Shown one piece after another: positions 17,167 to 24,243 of a DNA stretch of 64,000 nucleotides. The notes beneath the pieces were generated by a model. The model searched no databases and was not told the DNA's origin. It saw only the letters and a list, made by a program, of their open reading frames with translations. The stretch lies in assembly GCA_002482645.1 (NCBI GenBank), contig DLGJ01000008.1, positions 567,253-631,252 of the forward strand, read 5' to 3'. The stretch comes from Hyphomicrobiaceae bacterium UBA7697. GTDB lineage: Bacteria; Pseudomonadota; Alphaproteobacteria; Rhizobiales; Methyloligellaceae. Both the position numbers and the translations under genes were made by a program. How positions within the stretch are numbered: position 1 is the stretch's first letter; each line of letters starts with the position of its first letter.

Positions 17167-17763
17167 CTATCCGCGCATCAGCGCCGCGCCGCGCCGCAAG
17201 GCCCGGGCGAAACTTGCCAGATCGCCGGGCGCCCGCAAGCGGGACTGCCCCTCGCGCGGCCGGGACGCGGCGTGCCGCTTCACCGCGCTCACCCGCGCCT
17301 GGGGCAGCATGGGGAAGGTGACGATGGAAATCTCCCAAAGGTCGATCTTGTCGAGGCGGCGCACGCCCGATGCGGGGTCGGTGCGGCCCTGCACGGTGCG
17401 AAAGCCGATCGAGAGCCCGTCCAGCGCCCCTGCCCGCATCAAGGAGAGCACTTCGCGGGCGCGCGTCACTTCGGGCATCAGGCGCCCCTTGGCGAACAGG
17501 CCGCGCGCGTCCTCGGCGAGCTCGAGCCAAACGCCGATCGGCTCGTTGGGATCGTGCTGAAACAGCAGCTTCACGCCGCGCGGCCCGCGTTCGGCGAGAC
17601 TGTCGCGGAAGGCGCCGGGCATGACCAGGTCCTGACCGAGATCCACCTGGCCGAACACGGACGCGTAGCCGGAGAATGTTCCGTCCGCCTCGACGGTTTG
17701 CAGATTGTCCGGCGCGAACTTGACCTCGCACTCCGGCGCGAGATCGCCAAAGCGTTGCAGCAT
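17167..17763 (-). CDS. GTA g4 prohead protease (HK97 family)
   Basis: 198 residues from the ATG at 17763. FSGYASVFGQVDLGQDLVMP, LLFQHDPNEPIGVW (His70) and GALDGLSIGFRTV (Ser118) are the conserved motifs of the HK97/U35 prohead protease, a herpesvirus-protease-like serine enzyme; the downstream IDLWEISIVTFPMLPQARV is also typical. It trims the capsid delta domain during maturation. All key motifs are present. In compact GTAs g5 follows directly; here the capsid gene starts 5.9 kb downstream. Confidence 0.9.
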   Translation of the reverse strand: MLQRFGDLAPECEVKFAPDNLQTVEADGTFSGYASVFGQVDLGQDLVMPGAFRDSLAERGPRGVKLLFQHDPNEPIGVWLELAEDARGLFAKGRLMPEVTRAREVLSLMRAGALDGLSIGFRTVQGRTDPASGVRRLDKIDLWEISIVTFPMLPQARVSAVKRHAASRPREGQSRLRAPGDLASFARALRRGAALMRG

Positions 17764-17835
17764 GATGATGTGACTTTCCGTTGGGCGCGTCCGCCCAAGG
17801 ACGTCAATCCAATGGGGTCACGCGGATAGGGGGCC

Positions 17836-18036
17836 TCAAACGCCCTTCATGGCGACGCCTGCCGTCATCAGGCCCCAGCCCATCATGACGCTCCAGAAGG
17901 CGATATGCGACACGGACGCAAAACCGCCCTCGACGACACCGAAAACGCCGAGCACATACAGCACGAACGCGACGACCGCGCAGACGACGGATAGGTAGAA
18001 GATATTCTTTGTCGGTGGTGTCAGACGCAGCGCCAT
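17836..18036 (-). CDS. GTA g3.5-like small membrane protein
   Basis: 66 residues from the ATG at 18036, behind a near-perfect AAGGAGGGG. Two hydrophobic segments (IFYLSVVCAVVAFVLYVLGV and a second around HIAFWSVMMGWGLMTAGVAM) make it a small inner-membrane protein. It occupies the slot of the small g3.5 gene between portal and protease in alphaproteobacterial GTA clusters. Its role is not established. Confidence 0.75.
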   Translation of the reverse strand: MALRLTPPTKNIFYLSVVCAVVAFVLYVLGVFGVVEGGFASVSHIAFWSVMMGWGLMTAGVAMKGV

Positions 18037-18106
18037 AGGCCCCTCCTTGCCGATGAATTCCGGCAAGAGGCTAGCACGAGCGCGGTGCAACGCCCAGCGG
18101 TGCGGC

Positions 18107-19324
18107 TTACGGCGGCGGCGCGCCGGACACCGTATCGCCACCGTCGATGGCGCCGTAGCCGACGGCCGCGCGCTTTTCGTTGACAGTCAGAAAATCGGAC
18201 GCCTGCACCCGCGCCCACAGCGCCTCGCGCTCTGTGGACAGCGCCTCCACCGCATCGAGGTCGGGCTTCAGCTCCAGAGCTGAAGCGCCGGGCCGTGCCG
18301 CCATACCGAAGCCGGGCGAAAGCCACGCCGTCAGCGCCTTGGCCGTGCGCCCCACGAGCGGCAGCACGGTCTGGCGCCAGAACGAGCGGTTGGCCTCCGC
18401 GTAGTTCGCATAGGTGTTGTCGCCGGGAATGCCGAGCAGCATCGGCGGCACGCCGAGCGCCAGCGCCACCTCCCGCGCGGCCACATGCTTGGCCGAGATG
18501 AAATCCATGTCGCGGGGCGAGAGCCCCATGGCCTTCCAATCGAGCCCCCCTTCCAGCAACAGCGGCCGGCCGGCATTCTTCGCCCCGGCGAAGCCGTCTT
18601 CGAGCTCGGTCTTCAGCCGTTCATATTGTTCGGGCGAAAGCTGCCCGTCCTGGGCGGTATAGACCAGCGCGCCGGACGGGCAGGCCGAGTTGTCGAGCAG
18701 CGCCTTGTTCCAGACGCCTGCCGCGTTGTGGAGGTCGAGGCCGACCGCGGCGGGCTCCAGCGGGCTCATGCCGTAATGGTCGTTGAGCGGATGGAACAGC
18801 GCCATGTGCAGGACCGGCCGCACGCGCGCGCCGTCCTGCTCGAAGCGCATGGTCTGGCCCGCGACCGCATATTCGTACGCCTCCGGCCAACCATCGGGGC
18901 CCGGCACCACCTTCATGCGGTCGGGGCGGAGCGCATGCAGTTCGCGCACCTCGCCCTCCACCGCGACCGCTTCGAGGTAGCCGTTCCCCGCGACGATCAG
19001 GTGGCCGTAGAACTGTTCCAGCAGATCCGGCCCGCATTGCATCGGGTTCGGCCGCTTGAGCAATGTCAGCAGCGGATGCTCGTCGATCTCCTTGGCACCG
19101 TCCAAGAGATAGAGCGGCACGGAGGCGGCGGCCTCGGCGATCATCCGTACCGAGCGATAGACGATGGGGTTCTTGGTGAAACCCTCCCGCGCCAGGCTCG
19201 CATAATCGCGCGGCGTCCAGACCGGCTGCCCGCCCGTGGCCCAGGCGACGAGCTTCGCCGTCTGGCTCGCCTTCGCCTCGAGGCCGAGCCATTGTTGCAA
19301 CCGACCGCGTAAACCCGTTGTCAT
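18107..19324 (-). CDS. GTA g3 portal protein (HK97 family)
   Basis: 405 residues from the ATG at 19324 (AAAGGTGA upstream). Recognisable blocks are YASLAREGFTKNPIVYRSVR, then PLYLLDGAKEIDEHPLLTLL and the NDHYGMSPLEPAAVGLDLHN segment, all typical of HK97-type portal proteins, with VALALGVPPMLLGIPGDNTY near the C-terminal third. It forms the dodecameric DNA gate in the head. Full length. Terminase, which normally precedes it directly, now lies 19 kb upstream, beyond the mobile element. Confidence 0.92.
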   Translation of the reverse strand: MTTGLRGRLQQWLGLEAKASQTAKLVAWATGGQPVWTPRDYASLAREGFTKNPIVYRSVRMIAEAAASVPLYLLDGAKEIDEHPLLTLLKRPNPMQCGPDLLEQFYGHLIVAGNGYLEAVAVEGEVRELHALRPDRMKVVPGPDGWPEAYEYAVAGQTMRFEQDGARVRPVLHMALFHPLNDHYGMSPLEPAAVGLDLHNAAGVWNKALLDNSACPSGALVYTAQDGQLSPEQYERLKTELEDGFAGAKNAGRPLLLEGGLDWKAMGLSPRDMDFISAKHVAAREVALALGVPPMLLGIPGDNTYANYAEANRSFWRQTVLPLVGRTAKALTAWLSPGFGMAARPGASALELKPDLDAVEALSTEREALWARVQASDFLTVNEKRAAVGYGAIDGGDTVSGAPPP

Positions 19325-19387
19325 GAATCACCTTTTCCACGTCGCAGAAGAGTTACCTGAACCAGCGTTCGGCGCTGTCCCCACCTT

Positions 19388-19471
19388 CGTCATTGCCGGA
19401 CTTGTTCCGGCAATCCCTTAGTGGGTCTCCAATGCGCCGCGCCGCCTCAGTGGACCCCCGGGACAAGCCCG
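19388..19471. repeat. REP pair upstream of the portal gene, second one cut by the mobile element
   Basis: A TCATTGCCGGACTTGTTCCG.. REP (19388-19419) is followed by TGGACCCCCGGGACAAGCCC (19451-19470), which matches the left arm and loop of the CCCCCGGG-type REP but then breaks off at GCCCG. The missing arm, CCCGGGGGTGACGA, is at 38645-38658. Confidence 0.85.
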
Positions 19472-21139
19472 AGCTTTCACCGAAACCGACAAATGCGCTG
19501 ACTGGACATCATTGGCAGGTTTGTAACCGGGTTTCCCGGTGCGGGCGATCCAGTCGAGGATGGTGCCGAGTTCGCCTTGCAACGTGGCGGTGAAGTCGCG
19601 CCGCGTCGGGCCGGGGGTGATGATGATACGGTCGATAATCTCGCGGATGGCGGCGGTTGCCTCCACAGCATCGTCGGGATGGTCCAGCGCGGTGGTCAAC
19701 CGCTCGATCCTACGCCGGTAGGTTTCGGCAATGCCCGGATGAATGTCGGGAACGTCCTGCGGTGCGTCGGAGAGATGGGCGGTGAGGCTGTCCTGTTTGG
19801 CTTCTAACTCGGTCAGGCGCTCGGACAGGGCACGGTGCCAGCCACCTTGCTCGATGACCCGCACGATTTCGGCAATCGCCTTTTCTGTTTCGGCCAGCTC
19901 CTTCCGTGCGGCATCGGCGGTGCTGCGGCGCTCGCGGTTGAGCCGGTTGGTTTCCTGTGCATAGGCGCGCATGGCTTCCGCCGCCATGTCCGGCGTCATC
20001 ATGCGCTCGCGCAAACCGGTCAGCACGCGGGTTTCCAGAGCCGTGCGGGAGATGGTGCGGGCATTGTCGCAGCCATTGCCGAGGACATGGTTGGTGCAGG
20101 CATAGCGGTCCTGCCCGCGACGCCCATAGGAACCACCGCAACAGGCGCAAAACACGAGGCCGGAAAGCAGGGTGCGCGGCCTGTGCGTGGCATTGAGATT
20201 GCCGTTTTTCGCCCTCATGCGCTTGGTGCCCTCGCGCGATGCCTCGATCTGGTTCTTGTAGAGCGCGGTCAACTCGTCCTGCCGGGCCTTGGCGGCATCC
20301 CATAGCTCTCGCGGGATAATGCGAAGCTCGGGAGCCTCGGCGCGTATCCATTCGCTCTCGGGATTGAGCCGGTAGGTCGAGCGGCCCGTATCGGGGTTCT
20401 TGGCCTTCTTCTGCCGGTTCCAGCGGATGATGCCGATGTAAAGCTCGCAATTGAGGATGCCGGAACTGATGATGCGGTTGCCTCGGATGGTGCTGTCGTT
20501 CCAGCGCTTGCCTGTGGGGCTGGGGATGCCGTCGCGGTTCAAATCGGCGGCAATGCGCTGCGGCCCCTTGCCGGCGACATATTCGCGGAAGATGCGGCGC
20601 ACCACCTCGGCCTGTTTCTCGATGATCTCGCGTTCGCCCCTGATCGGCTCGCCGCGTGCGTCGAGCTGGTGGACAACGCGATAGCCATAGGCGTTGCCAC
20701 ACCCGATCTTGCCCGCCTCGACGCGGCCACGGATGCCGCGATGGGTCTTGATGGCGAGGTCCTTGAGGAACAGGGCGTTCATCGTGCCCTTGAGGCCGAC
20801 GTGCAACTCATTGATCTCGCCCTCCGACAGCGTGAAGAGCGTCACCCCGGCGAAGCGCAGGCGCTTGAATATGCCCGCCACGTCCTCCTGATCGCGGCTG
20901 ATGCGATCCAACCCCTCGGACAGCACCATGTCGAAGCGGCCCGCCTGGGCATCGGCAAGCAGCGATTGGATGCCGGAACGGATGAGCGTTGCCCCGGACA
21001 CCGCATGGTCGGAATAGGTTTCCACCACATTCCAGCCCTCACGCGCCGCGCGCTCGCGGCACTGGCGCAACTGGTCCTCGATCGAGGCATCACGCTGATT
21101 GTCCGAGGAATAGCGGGCGTAAAGCGCAACGCGGGTCAT
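19418..21139 (-). CDS. Large serine recombinase (integrase of the element)
   Basis: 573 residues. The N-terminal resolvase domain opens MTRVALYARYSSDNQRDASI with nucleophile Ser11 and continues to SEGLDRISRDQEDVAGIFKR. A recombinase domain follows (~170-270: RRIFREYVAGKGPQRIAADL). A zinc ribbon CACCGGSYGRRGQDRYACTN ends in a further Cys, and a coiled coil covers ~390-450. The protein is expected to integrate and excise the element through attP/attB. Its last 15 codons lie outside the element: after VSVKARA the frame crosses the core GCCCG and uses chromosomal REP DNA (CPGGPLRRRGALETH-stop). In an excised circle the same frame would end GFDRDRHLLTVEI-stop. Confidence 0.92.
   Translation of the reverse strand: MTRVALYARYSSDNQRDASIEDQLRQCRERAAREGWNVVETYSDHAVSGATLIRSGIQSLLADAQAGRFDMVLSEGLDRISRDQEDVAGIFKRLRFAGVTLFTLSEGEINELHVGLKGTMNALFLKDLAIKTHRGIRGRVEAGKIGCGNAYGYRVVHQLDARGEPIRGEREIIEKQAEVVRRIFREYVAGKGPQRIAADLNRDGIPSPTGKRWNDSTIRGNRIISSGILNCELYIGIIRWNRQKKAKNPDTGRSTYRLNPESEWIRAEAPELRIIPRELWDAAKARQDELTALYKNQIEASREGTKRMRAKNGNLNATHRPRTLLSGLVFCACCGGSYGRRGQDRYACTNHVLGNGCDNARTISRTALETRVLTGLRERMMTPDMAAEAMRAYAQETNRLNRERRSTADAARKELAETEKAIAEIVRVIEQGGWHRALSERLTELEAKQDSLTAHLSDAPQDVPDIHPGIAETYRRRIERLTTALDHPDDAVEATAAIREIIDRIIITPGPTRRDFTATLQGELGTILDWIARTGKPGYKPANDVQSAHLSVSVKARACPGGPLRRRGALETH
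19467..19492. other. attL-like junction with recombinase half-site
   Basis: Core GCCCG at 19467-19471 is followed by AGCTTTCACCGAAACCGACA. The other end of the element, read inwards on the opposite strand, gives AGGTTTTGACCGGGACCGAC after the core. The two arms share ACCG-RR-ACCGACA-TGC, i.e. the joined ends would form an inverted repeat around the core, the usual form of a serine integrase attP. Confidence 0.8.
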
Positions 21140-21238
21140 GGTCGCAGACTCCTGTTGTTTGTTGGTAAGATAGTAGCAAATATCCCGACTTTTGCAATAT
21201 CGCTTGCAATATCACTCTTGATTTCCCATATATCTTCC
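21140..21238. promoter_or_regulatory. Divergent control region between recombinase and toxin-antitoxin genes
   Basis: AT-rich for this genome. TTGCAATATC occurs twice (21192-21201 and 21204-21213), 12 bp apart centre to centre, so on nearly the same helix face. This is a plausible operator for the ribbon-helix-helix antitoxin, placed to control both directions. Not proven. Confidence 0.5.
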
Positions 21239-21667
21239 ATGAGGCTGATACTCGACACAGCGACCATGATCGCCGCTATTCGCAGCGAAGCGGGAGCATC
21301 CCGTCGCCTGTTGGTCGCGGCGTTGGAACAGCGCTTCACGCTGCTGGCCTCCGTGCCGCTGATGATCGAGTATCAGGCGGTTATGACGCGACCCGAGCAT
21401 CTGGAAGCGTCCGGGCTGTCGGTCGAGGACGTAGATGCGTTGCTCGATGCGGTGGCTGCTGTCGCGGAACCTGTACGCCTTGCCTTCCTGTGGCGGCCGA
21501 TGGTGCGCGACCCTGACGACGACATGGTGCTGGAAGCGGCGGTGAACGGCAATGCGCAAGCCATCGTGACGTTCAATATCCGTGATTTCGGCAAGGCTGC
21601 GAGCCGGTTCGGAATTGATGTTGTTTCGCCCGGCGAAGCATGGAAACGGATGGAGGCAAGGAAATGA
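21239..21667 (+). CDS. PIN-domain toxin
   Basis: 142 residues from the ATG at 21239, opening MRLILDTATMIAAIRSEAG, with acidic residues conserved in PIN nucleases at Asp6, in the DPDDDMVLEAA block and in TFNIRDFGKAA. This is the 'toxin component, PIN family' type rather than classical VapC. Expected to be an RNase kept in check by the next gene. The stop overlaps the antitoxin start (ATGA). It likely stabilises the mobile element. Confidence 0.82.
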   Translation: MRLILDTATMIAAIRSEAGASRRLLVAALEQRFTLLASVPLMIEYQAVMTRPEHLEASGLSVEDVDALLDAVAAVAEPVRLAFLWRPMVRDPDDDMVLEAAVNGNAQAIVTFNIRDFGKAASRFGIDVVSPGEAWKRMEARK

Positions 21668-21915
21668 GGAAAAGCAATTTCGCGCTGAGGCTTCAGCCCT
21701 CGCTTCTCGATGAAGCCCGCAAGGTTGCGGAAAACGAGGGCGTGGCGTTGAATCAGCTTATCAATGTTGCGGTTGCGGAAAAGCTCTCGGCGCTGCGCAC
21801 GGAGAGCTATTTTCAGGAACGCGCAGTCCGCGCCGATATTCCCAAGGCGCTCGATATTCTCAACCGCGCCGGAAAGGGTAATCCGCCGGTCAAGGGCGAC
21901 GAGTTGCCCGACTAA
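21664..21915 (+). CDS. Ribbon-helix-helix antitoxin (HicB-like C-terminal type)
   Basis: 83 residues from ATG 21664, preceded by GGAGGCAAGGAA inside the toxin gene. MRKSNFALRLQPSLLDEARK and VAENEGVALNQLINVAVAEK fit the RHH fold of small antitoxins that bind operator DNA. The order toxin first, antitoxin second, is the reverse of the common layout but known for PIN/RHH pairs. The C-terminus (~45-83) would wrap the toxin. Coupled translation is likely. Confidence 0.78.
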   Translation: MRKSNFALRLQPSLLDEARKVAENEGVALNQLINVAVAEKLSALRTESYFQERAVRADIPKALDILNRAGKGNPPVKGDELPD

Positions 21916-21917
21916 TT

Positions 21918-22133
21918 TCACGTCTCGGCCTCGTCGCTGGATTTTGGCGCGTTGTCATTGGCTGCGTGCATGGCTTGCTCAAAATCCTCGCGCGCCATGC
22001 GGCGGCCGATGATGCGCGCAAATTTCAGGGCGACGGCATCAAGCTTGCGCAGCGCCTCGGGGTCGGGACCGCCTGCATCGCCATTGTCGTTGGCCGGTCT
22101 CTCTCTACCCCGATGCCTTTCCTCATCGCCCAT
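21918..22133 (-). CDS. Small charged protein of unknown function
   Basis: 71 residues from the ATG at 22133; Asp/Glu/Arg-rich ends flank EALRKLDAVALKFARIIGRR, probably a helical hairpin. It overlaps the upstream AlpA-like gene by 11 nt, so it is translated with it. Such small genes next to excisionase-like regulators are common in integrative elements. No function can be assigned. Confidence 0.6.
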   Translation of the reverse strand: MGDEERHRGRERPANDNGDAGGPDPEALRKLDAVALKFARIIGRRMAREDFEQAMHAANDNAPKSSDEAET

Positions 22134-22338
22134 TGCCGGCCTCTTCCTCCGGCCGCCATTTGACCGGATCGGCAACCCAGCGGTTGATGTCGGATTCCCG
22201 CCATCCCGCGCCGTTGGTGCTGATCTTGAGCTGGGCTGGAAATGTGCCCTCGGCGATCTTGCGGTAGATGGTGGAACGCGACAGACCGGTTCGGGCACGA
22301 ACGGTGTTAAAGCGGATGATGCGGTCTGGCTGACGCAT
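22123..22338 (-). CDS. AlpA-family DNA-binding protein (excisionase-like)
   Basis: 71 residues. RIIRFNTVRARTGLSRSTIY and RKIAEGTFPAQLKIS form the winged helix-turn-helix of AlpA/MerR-like excisionase proteins; GWRESDINRWV follows as in the family. These proteins act as recombination directionality factors or activators of integrase genes. Location within the element fits that job, but for serine integrases the directionality factor is usually unrelated, so a regulator role is also possible. Confidence 0.8.
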   Translation of the reverse strand: MRQPDRIIRFNTVRARTGLSRSTIYRKIAEGTFPAQLKISTNGAGWRESDINRWVADPVKWRPEEEAGNGR

Positions 22339-22737
22339 GGCTGCATTGCCTCCTTCTGGCTGTTTCTGACGATTGTCGAGACCAGTCAGGAGAAGGAATT
22401 ACCGTTGCGCAACAGATATTTAGCCGTAATAGGGCTACGACGTACAATCGGCGGCAAATAGGAAAGACAACGGGCCGAGCTCCCCCTCGCAAAACGTGCC
22501 TCTACCCATAATGAACAGTGGCCGCTGCGGCTTGATTCGGATCGCGGCGAAGGACCTGGATGTGCGTTTCGCAATCTGGCTGGTCGGCGGCGGAGACTGT
22601 ACCGCTGTACGCCCTTGTCGTCCCCAAAGGCCACGTTACGAAAAATTCGACTTAGATGCGATGCAACCCGTCGCCTGTTTCTTCAGACTTTCCACTCTCA
22701 AATTGTTTCTGTCTCAAGGGCAGCGATGGGAGGCCTG
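22339..22737. other. Gene-free stretch between AlpA-like and GGDEF genes
   Basis: Divergent promoters for the two flanking genes must lie here. I see no credible gene, palindrome or terminator; short open frames have no ribosome binding site. Confidence 0.4.
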
Positions 22738-23970
22738 ATGGACCCTCTGTTCGGCCTCGACCAGCAAACGATGTTCAGGGTGAACGCGCTGTTGCTGATC
22801 GTGTTCGCCGTCGCCTTCGCATTCGCCGGGCTGGGCAAGCGGGATCGGCGCTATTGGGGCCTACTTGTCACGTCCAACCTGGTTTTCGCCGTCGCCTTCG
22901 TCATCTTCTCGCGCCGCATCGATGCCCCGCCCGAGGCCCTGCTGGTGCCGAACGGTCTTCTGGTGATCGGCCTCGGCCTGCGATGGCGGGCCATCAGGAC
23001 CTTCTTCGGACGTCCCTCGTCGTCGAGTTGGTTCCTGTTGCTCAGCCTCATCGTTGCGCTTGGGCTCATGCTTTCCGATGTTCTCGGCAAGGGGCTGGTC
23101 TTCGGCCTGACCAATGCGATCATCGCGGCCCAGATCGTCGCCATCATGGTCGTGCTTAGCCTGGAACGGGAACGGCTTTCTTCCCGTTGGGGTCTGGTAT
23201 TCGCCTACGGCGCGGTTGCAGCCTCCTCGGCATTGCGCGTCGTCCAGGGCCTGGTTCTGGAGCGGGGCATGGACAGCCTGCTGCCGGGTGACATCTTTCT
23301 CGACCTCAATCTGATCGCCGCCGCCATTCATATCAGCGCAAGCGGGGCATTCTCGCTGTCACTCGCCTATGAGCGCAGCGTCGTCGGACTACGCGAGACC
23401 GCGCTCCGGGATCCTCTTACCGGGCTTTACAACCGTCGGAGCATCCAGGTCATGTCCGATATCTGCAAGGATCGCACGGCACAGCGGGATGCGACGCTGG
23501 TGCTGCTCGACATCGATCACTTCAAGAGCGTCAACGACAATTACGGGCATGTTGCCGGCGACGAGGCCATCAAGCGCTGCGCCGAACTGATCCGCGACAC
23601 GTTTCGCAAAGATGATTTCGTCGCGCGCATCGGCGGCGAGGAATTTGTCGTGCTGCTGCCGGGCAAGGACGTCAACTATGCCTGCCGGCTTGCCGAAACG
23701 CTCCGCAAGGCGATCGAGGCCGAGCCGATCATCTTCAAGGGCAATCGCTTCAAGATCACCGCCAGCTTCGGCATCAGCCACGGCGTCGTGGATTCGCACT
23801 CGTTTTCGCACCTGCTGGAAAAGGCCGATACGTGCCTCTATCGAGCAAAGGAAGCCGGACGCAATCGCATCGAAGTCGACGGACGGCCTGCCGCCGAGCC
23901 GATCAAAGCCCCACACGTCATCAGCGCGTCGACGGCTAAAAGGCGGGCATCCCCGGCCCGGGTTGCATAG
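22738..23970 (+). CDS. Membrane-bound diguanylate cyclase (GGDEF)
   Basis: 410 residues from ATG 22738, behind GGGAGG. Six to seven hydrophobic segments fill residues ~10-210 (LLLIVFAVAFAFAGLG etc.), a MASE-like sensor. The GGDEF domain follows: LRDPLTGLYNRRSIQ, LLDIDHFKSVNDNYGHVAGD and RIGGEEFVVLLPGK. The active-site loop GGEEF is intact and an RKDD product-inhibition site (RxxD) sits five residues upstream. It should make cyclic di-GMP and respond to a membrane or small-molecule signal. It is cargo of the mobile element; similar proteins on conjugative elements link transfer or biofilm to c-di-GMP, but here that is inference. Confidence 0.88.
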   Translation: MDPLFGLDQQTMFRVNALLLIVFAVAFAFAGLGKRDRRYWGLLVTSNLVFAVAFVIFSRRIDAPPEALLVPNGLLVIGLGLRWRAIRTFFGRPSSSSWFLLLSLIVALGLMLSDVLGKGLVFGLTNAIIAAQIVAIMVVLSLERERLSSRWGLVFAYGAVAASSALRVVQGLVLERGMDSLLPGDIFLDLNLIAAAIHISASGAFSLSLAYERSVVGLRETALRDPLTGLYNRRSIQVMSDICKDRTAQRDATLVLLDIDHFKSVNDNYGHVAGDEAIKRCAELIRDTFRKDDFVARIGGEEFVVLLPGKDVNYACRLAETLRKAIEAEPIIFKGNRFKITASFGISHGVVDSHSFSHLLEKADTCLYRAKEAGRNRIEVDGRPAAEPIKAPHVISASTAKRRASPARVA

Positions 23971-24063
23971 GGGCGGCAACCGCCGCCGATTACGTCCACA
24001 AGGGAGCGCGAGCGCTCGCGCTCCCACAAAGCCTTTTCTGCTTCCTCACGCCTTGCCGGGCGC

Positions 24064-24134
24064 TGAACCGGGCTGTCAAGGCTGGCGCGGAACGCGCCAC
24101 CGCGAAGCGGCTGCGGCCTTGACTGCCCGGTTCA
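24064..24134. other. Large branched inverted repeat between convergent genes
   Basis: TGAACCGGGCTGTCAAGGC (24064-24082) pairs with GCCTTGACTGCCCGGTTCA (24116-24134) with one mismatch in 19. The loop itself can form GGCGCG-gaa-CGCGCC and CCGC-gaa-GCGG hairpins, giving a cruciform or three-way structure. It lies between the 3' ends of the GGDEF gene and the relaxase gene. No T-tract follows, so a simple terminator is unlikely. Confidence 0.65.
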
Positions 24135-24243
24135 GGTCCGGCTCCTTCTCGGGAAGCAACAGAGGCTTTCCGTGACCCTTCCGGTTCCAATCCTGACGCG
24201 CTCCGCCATTTCGAGATGGAGAACGGCCACGAACAAGATTATT

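Noticed and set aside
17042..17560. Plus-strand open frame over the GTA protease region
   Set aside because: It overlaps the protease antisense and has no domain similarity or ribosome binding site.
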